Assembly: GCA_020638655.1 (NCBI GenBank)
Contig: JACKIC010000007.1
Coordinates: 372,001-436,000 of the forward strand
Direction of reading: 5' to 3'
Source: Planctomycetota bacterium
GTDB taxonomy: Bacteria > Planctomycetota > UBA1135 > UBA2386
DNA length: 64,000 nt
Shown: positions 1 to 10,041 of the stretch, one piece after another
Layout of the letters: each line of letters starts with the position of its first letter
How positions within the stretch are numbered: position 1 is the first letter of the stretch
Position numbers and translations under genes: made by a program
The notes under the pieces: model-generated
Told to the model about the DNA's origin: nothing
Seen by the model: only the letters and a program-made list of their open reading frames with translations
Databases searched by the model: none

Positions 1-760
<760 letters not shown>

Positions 761-910
761 GTTCGGCGCCTCGGTGGGGATTGAGGGAACTCGCGGTCGG
801 GAACGGCCCCGGCCGCCTGCAGTGTAACGTCGCCGGGTGGGGGGACGATCGGCGGCCGGTATTTCTTCCGGGTCGTTGGTTTCGACCCGCGTGGTTCACC
901 GCGCTCCGCC

Positions 911-1510
911 TCACTTGCTCGTCTGCACGATCTCGTCGATCAGGCCGTAGTCCTTGGCTTCCTGCGGCCCCATGAAGAAGTCGCGGTCGCTGTCCTTGCT
1001 GACCTCGTCGGCGTCGCGGCCGCAGTGCGTGCCGAGGATCTGGCTCAGCGTCTGCTTGAGGCGCAGGATCTCGTCGGCCTGGATGGAGATGTCCATTGCG
1101 GTGCCGCCGACGCCGCCCCACGGCTGGTGGATCATGATGCGCGAGTGCGGCAACGCGTGGCGCTTGCCCTTGTTGCCCGCCGCGAGCAGCACGGCGCCCA
1201 TCGAGGCGGCCTGGCCGATGCAGTAGGTCGCGACGGGGCACTGCACGAACTGGATCGTGTCGTAGATCGCCAGGCCCGCCGTGACGCTGCCGCCCGGCGT
1301 GTTCAGGAACAGGTTGATGTCCTGGCTCTTGTTCTCCTTCTGCAGGAACAGGAGCTGGGCGATCACCGAGTTGGCGACGCCGTCGTCGATCGGCGAGCCG
1401 ATGAAGACGATGCGATCCTCGAGCAGGCGGCTGTAGATGTCGTACTGCCGTTCGCCGCGGCCGGTCTTCTCGATGACGAAGGGGATGATGTAGTCGTTGG
1501 CGATGCTCAT
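911..1510 (-). CDS. clpP: ClpP, ATP-dependent Clp protease proteolytic subunit
   Basis: Serine protease that forms the tetradecameric barrel partnering ClpX. The 199-residue protein has the expected length. The catalytic triad can be placed by family pattern: S103 in GQAASMGA, H128 in MIHQPWGG and D177 in DRDFF. The start is the ATG of MSIANDYIIP. A longer in-frame opening exists upstream, but its residues are Arg/Pro-rich and unlike ClpP. It sits between tig and clpX and is probably co-transcribed with them. Confidence 0.97.
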   Translation of the reverse strand: MSIANDYIIPFVIEKTGRGERQYDIYSRLLEDRIVFIGSPIDDGVANSVIAQLLFLQKENKSQDINLFLNTPGGSVTAGLAIYDTIQFVQCPVATYCIGQAASMGAVLLAAGNKGKRHALPHSRIMIHQPWGGVGGTAMDISIQADEILRLKQTLSQILGTHCGRDADEVSKDSDRDFFMGPQEAKDYGLIDEIVQTSK

Positions 1511-1687
1511 GGGCGCAGGTTCGCTGGGAACGTGGGTCGCTCGGTCAGTGCTTGGGTGTCGCGGGCGCTGCTGTCGCGCCGTTGGAAGGTGGCCGCTCGT
1601 CGTCGGCGGCACCCCCCGGACCGGCGGTGCCGTGCGGCCGGGTGGCCGGGCGGGCACCGCTGCTCATGGGCGGAGTCGCGACTTCGA

Positions 1688-3001
1688 TCAACTGCCCTTC
1701 TTATCGACGATCGTGGCTTTCTCTCTGAGGAAATCACGGACCTTGCGCTCGAGCAGGCCCAACCGCAGCTCGCCGAGCTGCTTGTTCTGCTCGAGGTGGT
1801 CGCGCACCTGGGCGGCGCTGATCACCCGGCCCTCGCCGCTGTTGGCGGCGGCGATGGCCCGCAGTTCGGCGTCGACGTCGCCCTCGGTCACGAACAGCTT
1901 CTGCTGCTTGGCGACCGACTCGATCAGGAAGAACAGGCGCACGCGGCGCTCGGCGTCCTGCTGGGCCTCGGCGTCCGACTCCTCGATCTTCTTGCCGATC
2001 TCCTCCTCGGACATGCCGTTCTGCTTCATGCGCTCGGCGAAGGATGCCAGGCTGGCATGCTTCTGCTCCTCGACGAGCGAGGGCGGCAGCTGGATCTGGT
2101 GCGCCTCGAGCAGCTTGCCCAGGCACTGCTCCTCCTGGCGCTGCTTGCCCAGGCGCTGCTTCTCCTGGCCGATGCGGGCGCCGAGGTCGGCGCGCAGCGC
2201 GGCGACGTCGTCGAACTCCAGGCCCTTGGCGAGGGCCTCGTCGATCGGCGCCGGCATCACGCGCAGCACCTCGTGCACCTGCAGCGTCGCGGTGCCCTTC
2301 TGGCCGCGCACCGCGGTCTTCTCGAAGGTCTCCGGGAACGTCAGCGGCACCTCGCGGCTGTCGCCGGCCTTGGCGCCAAGCGTCGCGGTCTTGTAGGCCT
2401 CGGGTTCGGCGCCGTGCAGGGCGATGCGCGTGTTCAGCTGCACGCCCTTGCGCTCGTGCACGACCTCGCCGCCTTCGGTGCGGAAGGTCATGTCGCAGCG
2501 CAGGAAGTCGCCGTCCTCGGCCGGCTCGGTGGTCGGCTGGATCGACCGCTTCTGGTGCGCGATCTCCTTGAGCGCGTTGTCGATGTCGGCCTCGGTGGCC
2601 TCGGTCTCGACCGCGTCGATCTGCAGGCCGGTGACCGTGCCGAGCTCGAACTCGGGTCGCACGTCGATGCGGGCCGTGAACTGCAGCTGCGTGCCCGGCG
2701 CGACGGTGATGTTCTCGAACTCGTCGATCGTGATGCGACCGACGGGGTTCAGGTCCTTGCTGCGCACGGCTTCGCCGAAGAAGCGGTTGAGCAGCTGCTC
2801 CTTGGCCTCGGCGAGGATGCCGTCGCCGAAGCGCTTCTGGATCACGTGCCGCGGCACCTTGCCGGCGCGGAAGCCCTTGATCTGGATCTGCTTCTGCGCC
2901 GCTCCATACATCTGCTCGATCTGTTCGTCGACGAGCGCAGGGGGCACGGTGATGGTGAGAGCGCGGCTGCAGGGGCCGGTCTCGGCGACCTGGACTTCCA
3001 T
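1688..3001 (-). CDS. tig: Trigger factor (ribosome-associated chaperone and peptidyl-prolyl isomerase)
   Basis: Binds the ribosomal exit tunnel and shields nascent chains. The product is 437 aa, normal for the family. The N-terminal ribosome-binding domain carries the signature GFRAGKVPRHVI (about residues 43-54). An FKBP-type middle domain follows, then a helical, charged C-terminal arm domain. The start MEVQVAETGP matches trigger factors; the upstream in-frame extension does not. It is the first gene of the tig-clpP-clpX group, with 177 bp to clpP. Confidence 0.95.
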   Translation of the reverse strand: MEVQVAETGPCSRALTITVPPALVDEQIEQMYGAAQKQIQIKGFRAGKVPRHVIQKRFGDGILAEAKEQLLNRFFGEAVRSKDLNPVGRITIDEFENITVAPGTQLQFTARIDVRPEFELGTVTGLQIDAVETEATEADIDNALKEIAHQKRSIQPTTEPAEDGDFLRCDMTFRTEGGEVVHERKGVQLNTRIALHGAEPEAYKTATLGAKAGDSREVPLTFPETFEKTAVRGQKGTATLQVHEVLRVMPAPIDEALAKGLEFDDVAALRADLGARIGQEKQRLGKQRQEEQCLGKLLEAHQIQLPPSLVEEQKHASLASFAERMKQNGMSEEEIGKKIEESDAEAQQDAERRVRLFFLIESVAKQQKLFVTEGDVDAELRAIAAANSGEGRVISAAQVRDHLEQNKQLGELRLGLLERKVRDFLREKATIVDKKGS

Positions 3002-3164
3002 GGTGTGTCGGAGCTTGGCGAATGGGGGGCGACGGCTCCCAGGCAGCGGGACCCGGCGCGAATTGGGGGCGAGCATCTTGGCGGGGGCGTGGGGCCCGGT
3101 CAAGGCGACAACGGGTTCGCGGCCGAATGCGGCCCTGGGGGGGCGGGGCGCCGGCGGGGGGCGG

Positions 3165-4472
3165 CTACTTGGGGGCCTGTTCCTTGGCCTGCTGCTGCAG
3201 GAACGAGCGCACCTTCTCCTGGTCGAGCAGCACCCGCACCGCCTCGTCGTCCTGGCCGATCGCGACGATGTCGGCGACCAGCATGCCCGAGTTCTTCATG
3301 TGCTTGATCGCGTTCGAGGTCTTGCGGCGATGGGCCTCGCACTTGATCAGGCCGACGTAGGCGCGGCGCGACATCGACGGGCCGTTGGTGAACTCGAGGA
3401 TCTTCTCGTAGTCGTCGGCCGCATCGGCGAACTCGCCGATCTCGAACTGCAGGCTCGCGCGCAGCTCGAACAGGGTCGCGTCGCGGCGCCGGTTGGGCTT
3501 GCGCAGCAGGTCGGTCAGCTGGCGCGTGACCTTGGTGACGCCCTGCTTCTCGCCGAGCGAGCGCATGGTCACCGCCGCCTCGACGCTGATCGAGCTCGGC
3601 TCGCCGTCGACGATCAGCTCCTGCAGGCGCCGCACCGTCGGTTCGTGGTCGTGCGGCGCGATCGTGGCGAGGCTGCGCACCAGTCGGCGGGTGTCCTGGT
3701 AGTCGAGCTTCTCGCGGTCGAGCAGCGGCAACAACGCCCGCGCGACGGCGTCGTTGCCGCGCACCGCGGCGGCGAAGTAGTCGATGTAGAGCGCCAGCAG
3801 CCGCTCGTCGGTCTCGGTGGCGAGCGCCTGCGCCACGGTGGTCGCGACCTGCGGCGGTCGCGCGGCGACCAGATAGCGCAGCACCTCCTCGCGCACGCCG
3901 CGGTCGCTCGAGCCGAGCATGCCGACGACCTTGCCCGCGACCTGCGCGGCCTCGCGTTGGCGCAGCCCGCGCAGCACCAGCAGCCGTTCGTCGCCGGTGG
4001 TGCGCTCGAACAGGTCGCCGAGCACCTGCGCGGCGCGCGGCGTGTCGGCGTGGCCGAGCAGCCGGATCGCGTGCTCGCGGGCGGTGCCGGCCTTGCCGTT
4101 GGCCATCTCCGTCAGCGCGTCGAGGAACGACGCGGGGTCGAGGTGCTCGAGCACCCGGCGGCAGTTGGCGGCGAGGTTGCGCGAGGCGTCGCCGCCCTGC
4201 ACGGGCTGCAGCTTCTCGAGCAGGAGCGGCACGATCGAGTCGCCGAGCGCCGCGACCTCCTTGATCTTCTTGTCGAGGAAGTCCGGGTTGTTGCGGTAGT
4301 CCAGGGCCAGGTCGGCCCAGAACGGCAGCAGCGCCTTCTCCTGCTCGGGGCGGACCCGCTCGGCGCGCGCGCGCGCGACCTTGGCCAGTTCGGCCAGGGA
4401 CACCTGCGCCGCCGAGAACTGGCCCAGCGACAGCGAACACGACAGCACCAGCAGCGACCACCTCACGGACAT
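3165..4472 (-). CDS. Exported HEAT-repeat protein of unknown function
   Basis: The 435-aa protein starts with a typical signal peptide (MSVRWSLLVLSCSLSLG, then an Ala-rich cleavage region), so it should be secreted or periplasmic. The mature part is a run of paired helices typical of HEAT-like scaffolds (about residues 60-330), followed by a TPR-like segment near residues 340-400. No catalytic motif is visible. The chosen ATG at 4472 is preceded by TAGGAT eight bases upstream and by no Shine-Dalgarno sequence. It is divergent from mnmG. A role as a protein-binding scaffold is inference only. Confidence 0.75.
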   Translation of the reverse strand: MSVRWSLLVLSCSLSLGQFSAAQVSLAELAKVARARAERVRPEQEKALLPFWADLALDYRNNPDFLDKKIKEVAALGDSIVPLLLEKLQPVQGGDASRNLAANCRRVLEHLDPASFLDALTEMANGKAGTAREHAIRLLGHADTPRAAQVLGDLFERTTGDERLLVLRGLRQREAAQVAGKVVGMLGSSDRGVREEVLRYLVAARPPQVATTVAQALATETDERLLALYIDYFAAAVRGNDAVARALLPLLDREKLDYQDTRRLVRSLATIAPHDHEPTVRRLQELIVDGEPSSISVEAAVTMRSLGEKQGVTKVTRQLTDLLRKPNRRRDATLFELRASLQFEIGEFADAADDYEKILEFTNGPSMSRRAYVGLIKCEAHRRKTSNAIKHMKNSGMLVADIVAIGQDDEAVRVLLDQEKVRSFLQQQAKEQAPK

Positions 4473-4480
4473 GGCCGCAG

Positions 4481-4486
4481 ATCCTA
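4481..4486 (-). promoter_or_regulatory. -10-like TAGGAT just upstream of the HEAT gene start
   Basis: TAGGAT reads on the minus strand and is followed by eight bases and then the ATG at 4472. A transcript starting at the normal distance would have a leader of only about two bases. No clear -35 is seen. Confidence 0.4.
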
Positions 4487-4688
4487 GCAAACGGTGGCGC
4501 ACAAGTGCCGCCGCGATCTTGCCGATAGCAGGGGCATGTGGAACTACGTCCTGCGCCACTACCAGCTGCTGCGCGCGATCTACGCCCGTTCGACGCCCGA
4601 CCACGGCTGAGCAGGCGGACCCCGCCGCCGGCCCGTCCGGGCCACTGCGCCCTTGCGCGGCGCCCGTCCGCCGCGTAGCGGTGGCGCG

Positions 4689-6497
4689 GTGACCGCGGAC
4701 TTCGACGTGCTGGTGATCGGTGGTGGCCACGCCGGCGTGGAGGCGGCGACGGCCGCGGCGCGACTCGGCTGCCGCACCGGCATGGTCGTGCTCGACCCGG
4801 CGGCGATCGGCCGCATGTCGTGCAACCCCGCGATCGGCGGCCTGGCCAAGGGCCAGCTGGTGCGGGAGGTCGACGCGCTCGGCGGCGAGATGGGGCTGTG
4901 CACCGACAACACCGGCATCCAGTTCCGCATGCTGAACACCAGCAAGGGGCCCGCGGTGCGCTCGCCGCGCGCGCAGTGCGACCGGCGCGACTACAACCGG
5001 GTGATGGTGCAGCGCGTGCTCGGCTACGCCAACCTGCAGGTGATCGCCGGCGAGGCCGTGCGGCTGCTGCCGCGCGCCGGCGGCGAGGCGATCGACGGCG
5101 TCGAGCTGGCTGATGGCCAGCGCCTGCTGGCCAAGGCCGTGGTGCTGACCACGGGCACGTTCCTCGGCGGGCGCCTGTTCGCGGGTGCGTGGGACGAGCC
5201 GGGCGGTCGCTACGGCGAACGTCCCGCGGCGGCGATCAGCACCTCGCTGCGCGAGCTCGGGCTGCGGCTCGGGCGGCACAAGACCGGCACGCCACCGCGC
5301 CTGCGCCGCGACTCGATCGACTTCGGCGGCCTCGAGGAACAGCCCGGCGACGCGGCGCCGCAGCCGTTCTCGTTCCGCACCGCGCGGCTGCAGGTCGAGC
5401 AGCTGCCGTGCTGGCTGACCCGCACCACCGCGGCGACGCACGCGGTGATCCGCGAGCACGCGCACCTGTCGCCGATGTTCGCGGGCCGCATCGTCGGCGT
5501 CGGCCCGCGCTACTGCCCGAGCGTCGAGGACAAGGTCGTGCGCTTCGCCGAGCAGCCGTCGCACGTCGTGTTCCTCGAGCCCGAGGGGCGCGACAGCGAC
5601 GAGGTCTATCCCAACGGCCTGTCGACGAGCCTGCCCGAGGACGTGCAGCTGCAGTTCCTGCGCACGATCCCGGGGCTCGAACGCGTCGAGGTGCTGCGGC
5701 CGGGCTACGCGGTCGAATACGACTACATCCTCACCGACCAGATCCGCGGCGACCTGCACACCGCGGCGCTGCGCGGCCTGTTCGCGGCCGGGCAGATCAA
5801 TGGCACCAGCGGCTACGAAGAGGCCGCGGGGCAGGGCCTCGTCGCCGGTCTCAACGCGGCGCGGTTCGCGCGCGGCCAGGAGCCCGTGGTCTTCGATCGC
5901 GCGACTGCCTACCTCGGCGTGATGGTCGACGACCTCTGCCGCGTCAACCCGAGCGAGCCGTACCGGATGTTCACGAGCCGCGCCGAGTTCCGCCTGCTGC
6001 TGCGCAGCGACAACGCCGATCGCCGGCTGACGCCGCTCGGCGAACGGCTCGGCCTCGTCGATCCCGCCGCGGCCGCCGCGGTGCGCGACAAGGAGCACCG
6101 CATCCGTGGCGCCCTGCGCTGGCTCGAGCAGGCGCGCCGTCAGGGGCGCACGCTGACCGAATGGCTGCGCCGGCCCGAGGTGACCACCGCCGACCTGCTG
6201 GCGTGGGACGAGACGTTCGCGGGCATGACCCTGTCGAGCGCCGAGCTCAACGAGGTCGAGGCCGAGGTCAAGTACGCGGGCTACATCGATCGCCAGGCGA
6301 TGGAGGTCGAGCGGCTGCAGCGGCTCGAGGGCAAACGCATCCCCGATGCGTTCGACTACGTCGCCCTGCCGGGGCTCAGCAACGAGGCGCGCGCGCGCCT
6401 GCAGCAGCGGCGGCCGCTGACGCTCGGCGAGGCATCGCGCATCGCGGGGGTGCGCCAGGCCGACGTGCAGCTGCTGCTGGTCGCGATCAGCCGCTGA
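4689..6497 (+). CDS. mnmG: MnmG (GidA), tRNA uridine 5-carboxymethylaminomethyl modification enzyme, FAD subunit
   Basis: With MnmE it installs cmnm5 on the wobble uridine of certain tRNAs. The product is 602 aa, close to the usual 620-630. It has the N-terminal FAD motif VIGGGHAGVEAA (from about residue 9), the family signature MSCNPAIGGLAKGQLVREVD, and the C-terminal helical domain (AGYIDRQ, KRIPDAFDY). I chose the GTG at 4689 because the FAD strand then starts a few residues in. A TTG at 4653 would add an Arg-rich leader. It converges on ruvA. Confidence 0.95.
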   Translation: MTADFDVLVIGGGHAGVEAATAAARLGCRTGMVVLDPAAIGRMSCNPAIGGLAKGQLVREVDALGGEMGLCTDNTGIQFRMLNTSKGPAVRSPRAQCDRRDYNRVMVQRVLGYANLQVIAGEAVRLLPRAGGEAIDGVELADGQRLLAKAVVLTTGTFLGGRLFAGAWDEPGGRYGERPAAAISTSLRELGLRLGRHKTGTPPRLRRDSIDFGGLEEQPGDAAPQPFSFRTARLQVEQLPCWLTRTTAATHAVIREHAHLSPMFAGRIVGVGPRYCPSVEDKVVRFAEQPSHVVFLEPEGRDSDEVYPNGLSTSLPEDVQLQFLRTIPGLERVEVLRPGYAVEYDYILTDQIRGDLHTAALRGLFAAGQINGTSGYEEAAGQGLVAGLNAARFARGQEPVVFDRATAYLGVMVDDLCRVNPSEPYRMFTSRAEFRLLLRSDNADRRLTPLGERLGLVDPAAAAAVRDKEHRIRGALRWLEQARRQGRTLTEWLRRPEVTTADLLAWDETFAGMTLSSAELNEVEAEVKYAGYIDRQAMEVERLQRLEGKRIPDAFDYVALPGLSNEARARLQQRRPLTLGEASRIAGVRQADVQLLLVAISR

Positions 6498-6512
6498 GCG
6501 CGGCGCCGCTCA
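6495..6512. terminator. Possible bidirectional hairpin between mnmG and ruvA
   Basis: TGAGCG (6495-6500) pairs with CGCTCA (6507-6512) around a 6-nt GC loop. The stop codons of the two convergent genes lie inside the two arms. There is no U-tract, so termination is an inference. Confidence 0.35.
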
Positions 6513-7100
6513 CATCTGCAGCACGAACTTGACCAGCGCCTCGGTGTCGTCGCCGGGCACGCTGCGGCGCGCCTTCTCGACCCGCTCGCGCGCGTCCTTC
6601 TCGCTGTAGCCGAGCGTGATCAGCGCCGCGATCGCGTCGTCGGCGGTGCGCGACGGCAGCGGCCGGCTCGGCGAGGCGCCGGCCTCGACCTCGAGCTGCA
6701 GCTTGTGCATCGCGTCGCGCAGCTCCAGACAGATGCGTTCGGAGGTCTTCTGGCCGACGCCCTTGACGCGCTTGAGCGCGGGGCTGTCGCCGGCGGCGAT
6801 CGCCGCGGCGAGGTCGTGCGGCGAGTAGACGCTGAGCAGGGCCAGCGCGATCGTCGGGCCGACGCCGGACACCGACAGCACCTTGCGCGCGATCTCGCGT
6901 TCGGCGCGCGTCGAGAACGCCAGCAGCGACGGCACGCTGTCGACGACGTGCAGCAGGGTGAACAGCTGGTGCTCCGCGCCGACCTGCAGCTCACCGGCGG
7001 TGTGCAGGGAGATGCGGCACTCGTAGCCGACCCCGCCGCAGCGCACCACGGCGCGCGAGGCGTGCTTCTCGACGATCGGGCCGATCAGGTGGTCGTACAT
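6510..7100 (-). CDS. ruvA: RuvA, Holliday junction branch migration complex DNA-binding subunit
   Basis: Tetrameric junction-binding protein that loads the RuvB motor. The 196-aa product has the OB-fold N-terminus (MYDHLIGPIVEK), two helix-hairpin-helix motifs (LSVSGVGPTIALALLS and KRVKGVGQKTSERICLEL), an acidic/proline linker, and the C-terminal domain III that contacts RuvB (DDAIAALITLGYSEKDA). It lies 53 bp downstream of the TPR/alpha-CTD gene on the same strand, and may be its operon partner. ruvB and ruvC are not in the window. Confidence 0.95.
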   Translation of the reverse strand: MYDHLIGPIVEKHASRAVVRCGGVGYECRISLHTAGELQVGAEHQLFTLLHVVDSVPSLLAFSTRAEREIARKVLSVSGVGPTIALALLSVYSPHDLAAAIAAGDSPALKRVKGVGQKTSERICLELRDAMHKLQLEVEAGASPSRPLPSRTADDAIAALITLGYSEKDARERVEKARRSVPGDDTEALVKFVLQM

Positions 7101-7153
7101 GCAGCGCCGTGCTGGCGGGCGCCGCAGCGCCCGCGTTCAGCGACCCGAGCCGA

Positions 7154-8470
7154 TCAGCCGCGCAGCGACAGACCCAGCTCGTCGAGCTTGGTCTTGATCT
7201 CGTTGAGCGAGGTCTGGCCGAAGTTCGGGCAGGCCAGCAGCTCGGCTTCGGTCTTGCTCGACAGGTCGCCGATCGTGCGGATCTTGAGCAGGTCGACGAT
7301 GCGGCGGCTGCGCACCGACAGGTCCAGCTCGGTGATCGGCCGACGGATCGGGTCCGGGCTCTCGGGGTCCGGCGCCTCTTCGGTGTGCACGACGGGCTCG
7401 CTGGCCTCGCCGAGGTCCTTGCTCATGAGCTCGTCGGCGGTCATGCCCAGGCGCAGCCCCTTGATCTTGAGGATGTCCTTGATCTCGTTGAGCGAGGTCT
7501 CGCCGAAGTTCTTGTAGCTGAGCAGCTCGGCCTCGGTCTTCTTCACCAGGTCGCCGAGCGACTTGATGTTCATCTTCGCGAGGCAGTTGCGGCTGCGCAC
7601 CGACAGCTCGAAGTCGTTGATCGGGGTGCGCAGGAGCTTGTTGCGCTTGTCGTCGCGGCGCTCCTGGTCCTCGTCGTAGTACATGTTCAGCGCGGCGGCG
7701 GCGTCGCGGCGGAACAGGCGCGCGCGCGCGTTCTCCGGGTTGGCCTGCAGCGCCAGGTCGAAGCACTGCATCGCGCGGCGGTAGTTGCCGATGTCCTCGT
7801 AGAGGATGCCCAGGTTGACGACGCAGGCGGCGTTGACGGGCGGCAGCATCAGCGCGCGCTCGTAGAGCTCGCGGGCCTCCTCGTCCTCGCCGCGCAGGTC
7901 GACGTTCACGGCCAGGCGGAACAGCGCGTAGCGGTGGTTGGGGTCGAGCGCCAGCACGTCGTCGTAGCAGGCGATCGCGCCTTCGCTGTCGCGGCGCAGT
8001 TCGCGCACGCGGCCGTCGAAGTACTTGCGGTCGGTTTCGCCGAGGTGGGTGCCGAGCTTGGCCAGGTCGGCCGCCAGGCGTTCGCCGTCGCCGATCGAGT
8101 CGAGCGCGCGCAGCCACGACAGCGCCTGCGCGGCGTCGGTGCTGCGCTTGGCGAGGATCGAGTCGACCTGGTCGATGTGGCCGAGCGCGGCGTGGTTGTC
8201 GGCGAGGCACAGGGCCACGGCCGGGTTGCTGCGTTCAGGTTCGAGCAGCGCCACCGACTCGGCGTGGCGGCCGAGCGCCCACAGCGCGACGCCGCGGGCG
8301 ACGCCCTTGGCCATCGGCGTGCTGAGCCAGTCGCGCAACTCCTCGACGGAGTCGACCGTCTGGAACACCGCCTTGCGGAAGGCGTCGAGCTTGGCCTGAT
8401 TGATTTCCCCGGCGAGCAGCGCCGAGGGGTCGAGCGAAGGAAGGGGTTCGTTCGTGACCGTGTCCGTCAT
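7154..8470 (-). CDS. TPR protein with two C-terminal RNA polymerase alpha-CTD-like domains
   Basis: The 438-aa soluble protein has TPR-type helices in about residues 50-270 (for example EGAIACYDDVLALDPNH and RRAMQCFDLALQANPENA). Two modules follow that closely resemble the C-terminal domain of RNA polymerase alpha. The first (about 293-350) has ELSVRSRNCL and FGETSLNEIK; the second (about 382-436) has DLSVRSRRIV and FGQTSLNEIK. By comparison with E. coli alpha, the first keeps the DNA-contact residues equivalent to R265, N268, C269, S299 and E302. The second keeps R265 but has R and I for N268 and C269. The linker is acidic. It is not RpoA, because the assembly domain is absent. A role in promoter DNA or activator contact is inference. 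Confidence 0.85.
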   Translation of the reverse strand: MTDTVTNEPLPSLDPSALLAGEINQAKLDAFRKAVFQTVDSVEELRDWLSTPMAKGVARGVALWALGRHAESVALLEPERSNPAVALCLADNHAALGHIDQVDSILAKRSTDAAQALSWLRALDSIGDGERLAADLAKLGTHLGETDRKYFDGRVRELRRDSEGAIACYDDVLALDPNHRYALFRLAVNVDLRGEDEEARELYERALMLPPVNAACVVNLGILYEDIGNYRRAMQCFDLALQANPENARARLFRRDAAAALNMYYDEDQERRDDKRNKLLRTPINDFELSVRSRNCLAKMNIKSLGDLVKKTEAELLSYKNFGETSLNEIKDILKIKGLRLGMTADELMSKDLGEASEPVVHTEEAPDPESPDPIRRPITELDLSVRSRRIVDLLKIRTIGDLSSKTEAELLACPNFGQTSLNEIKTKLDELGLSLRG

Positions 8471-8575
8471 CGATGGTCCTGCGTGTACGCACCGCGACGG
8501 TCTGCAGCGACATGCTGCACCCGGCGCGGGCGGCCGAATTGGGGCGGGAAGGTTAGGGGAGGGGGCCCTATCCGG

Positions 8576-9862
8576 TCAAGCGCGGCGCGGAACTGTGGCA
8601 CAAACCTTGTGGTAGACGGCCACCAGGTCGGCGGTCATCGCCGCGAAGCCGCGCGCGCACCCGCGCGCCGCGCCGGCGAGGCGCCGGACCTCGCCCCGGT
8701 CCGCGGCCAGCCTGGCCAGGGCGCCGGCCCAGGCGTCCACGTCGCCCGGCGGCAGGACCAGCCCGGCCACCCCGTCTTCGACCGCGTCCTGCAGGCCGCC
8801 GACGCGGCTGACCAGCACCGGCCGACCGGCGGCGAGCGCCTCGCGCACCGTGAGACCGAAGGCCTCGTGCCAAAGCGCCGGGGCCGCCAGCACGTCGATG
8901 CCGGCCAGGATGCGCGGCAACTCGGCCAGTCCGTAGGGGCCGTGGTAGCGGACCTCGTCGCCGGGCCGCAGTGCGGCGAAGCAGCGGGTCAGGTAGCCGT
9001 CGTCGCCGTGGTAGGGCACCGCGTTGCCGAAGGCCTCGATCGTGATCGCGCCCGGCGGCAGCTGGCGCCGCGCCGCCAACAGCACGTGCAGGCCCTTGCT
9101 CGGCATCAGCGTACCGAGGTAGCCGACGCGCAGCGGCCCGGGGCCGGCGGCGGGGGGCGGCAGGTGCTGCAGCGCCTCGGTGTCGACGCCGTTCTCGACG
9201 ACCGTGAACCGCGCTTCGGGCACGCCCAGGGCCGCGAACGGCGGGATCGCGCGCCGGCTCGGCACGACCAGCGCCTGCGGCAGCGACAACGCCTGCAGCG
9301 CGCGCGCCTGCAACGCGGTGACCACCGCCTCGCGGTCGTCGTCGCGCAACCAGAACGGGAACGTCGCCTGCAGGCACGAGGCGCAGCGCTCGGGCGCGGC
9401 GGTCTCGCAGCGTTCTCCGCGGTGGTGGAACATCTGGCCGCGCGGGCAGAACAGCCAGTAGTCGTGCAGGGTCAGCACGGTCGGCACGCCGGCGTCGCGC
9501 AGCACCGCCAGCGAATCGGTCGACATGCCGGTCAGGTGGTGCACGTGGGCGACGTCGAAGGTCTCGCCGGCGGCTGCGCGTTCGTCCAGGAACGACGCCA
9601 GCGCGGTCGCCATCGGCGCGCACGTGTACATCGCCTCGAGCGAATCGACCCCCTGCCAGCGGTAGGCGACCCGGGTGACGCGGGGGTTGCCCGGCGCGCC
9701 GAGCCGGTGTTCGCCCTGGGCCAGCTCCGGCAGGTTGCCCCGCGCGTAGACGTGCACCTGGTGCCCGGCCCGGGCCAGTTCGGTGGCGAGGCCGAACACG
9801 TGCTGCTCGACGCCGCCGATGCTGTCGGGGGGGTAGCCGTGGCAGAGCAGCAGGATGCGCAT
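8576..9862 (-). CDS. Glycosyltransferase family 4
   Basis: A GT-B fold retaining transferase of 428 aa. The N-terminal acceptor domain starts with MRILLLCHGYPPDSIGGVE, typical of GT4. The C-terminal donor domain shows GYLGTLMPSKGLHVLLAA and the conserved E-x7-E region at HEAFGLTVREALAAGRPV. A central cysteine cluster (CASCLQ, about residues 145-150) is seen in several GT4 proteins. Donor and acceptor cannot be read from sequence. It stands alone between rpmH and the TPR/alpha-CTD gene. The in-frame extension upstream of the chosen ATG is Arg-rich and was rejected. Confidence 0.88.
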   Translation of the reverse strand: MRILLLCHGYPPDSIGGVEQHVFGLATELARAGHQVHVYARGNLPELAQGEHRLGAPGNPRVTRVAYRWQGVDSLEAMYTCAPMATALASFLDERAAAGETFDVAHVHHLTGMSTDSLAVLRDAGVPTVLTLHDYWLFCPRGQMFHHRGERCETAAPERCASCLQATFPFWLRDDDREAVVTALQARALQALSLPQALVVPSRRAIPPFAALGVPEARFTVVENGVDTEALQHLPPPAAGPGPLRVGYLGTLMPSKGLHVLLAARRQLPPGAITIEAFGNAVPYHGDDGYLTRCFAALRPGDEVRYHGPYGLAELPRILAGIDVLAAPALWHEAFGLTVREALAAGRPVLVSRVGGLQDAVEDGVAGLVLPPGDVDAWAGALARLAADRGEVRRLAGAARGCARGFAAMTADLVAVYHKVCATVPRRA

Positions 9863-9949
9863 CAACCGCACAGTGCCGCGCCTGCGGCGGCCCGTCAAAC
9901 CTGACCGCCCGCGGGTCGCCGGGAGTTGTGCGCGAGGCCGGGTTGGCGT

Positions 9950-9978
9950 TTGACGGCGACGCGATGCGGCGCTACGGT
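9950..9978 (+). promoter_or_regulatory. Sigma-70-type promoter for rpmH
   Basis: TTGACG (9950-9955), a 17-nt spacer, and TACGGT (9973-9978). The start of transcription should fall near 9985, giving a leader of roughly 57 nt before rpmH. This is the best canonical promoter in the window. Confidence 0.6.
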
Positions 9979-10041
9979 CCTCGCCCCCATTCCGGGTGCG
10001 GCGCTCGAACGAGCCCGCCGCCCGGCCCCGGAGTCCATCGC

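Noticed and set aside
1025..3307. Very long plus-strand open frame opposite clpP and tig
   Set aside because: It is antisense to two well conserved genes, and its Leu/Ala/Arg/Asp-rich translation matches no family; high GC leaves many empty frames open.
4536..4610. 24-codon reading frame (MWNYVLRHYQLLRAIYAR...) upstream of mnmG
   Set aside because: Too short to support without conservation data; the purine-rich stretch before it lies too close to the ATG. It could be a leader peptide, but nothing shows that.
4473..6098. Extension of the exported HEAT protein upstream across mnmG in the same minus frame
   Set aside because: The added part is antisense to mnmG, and a proper signal peptide starts at 4472.
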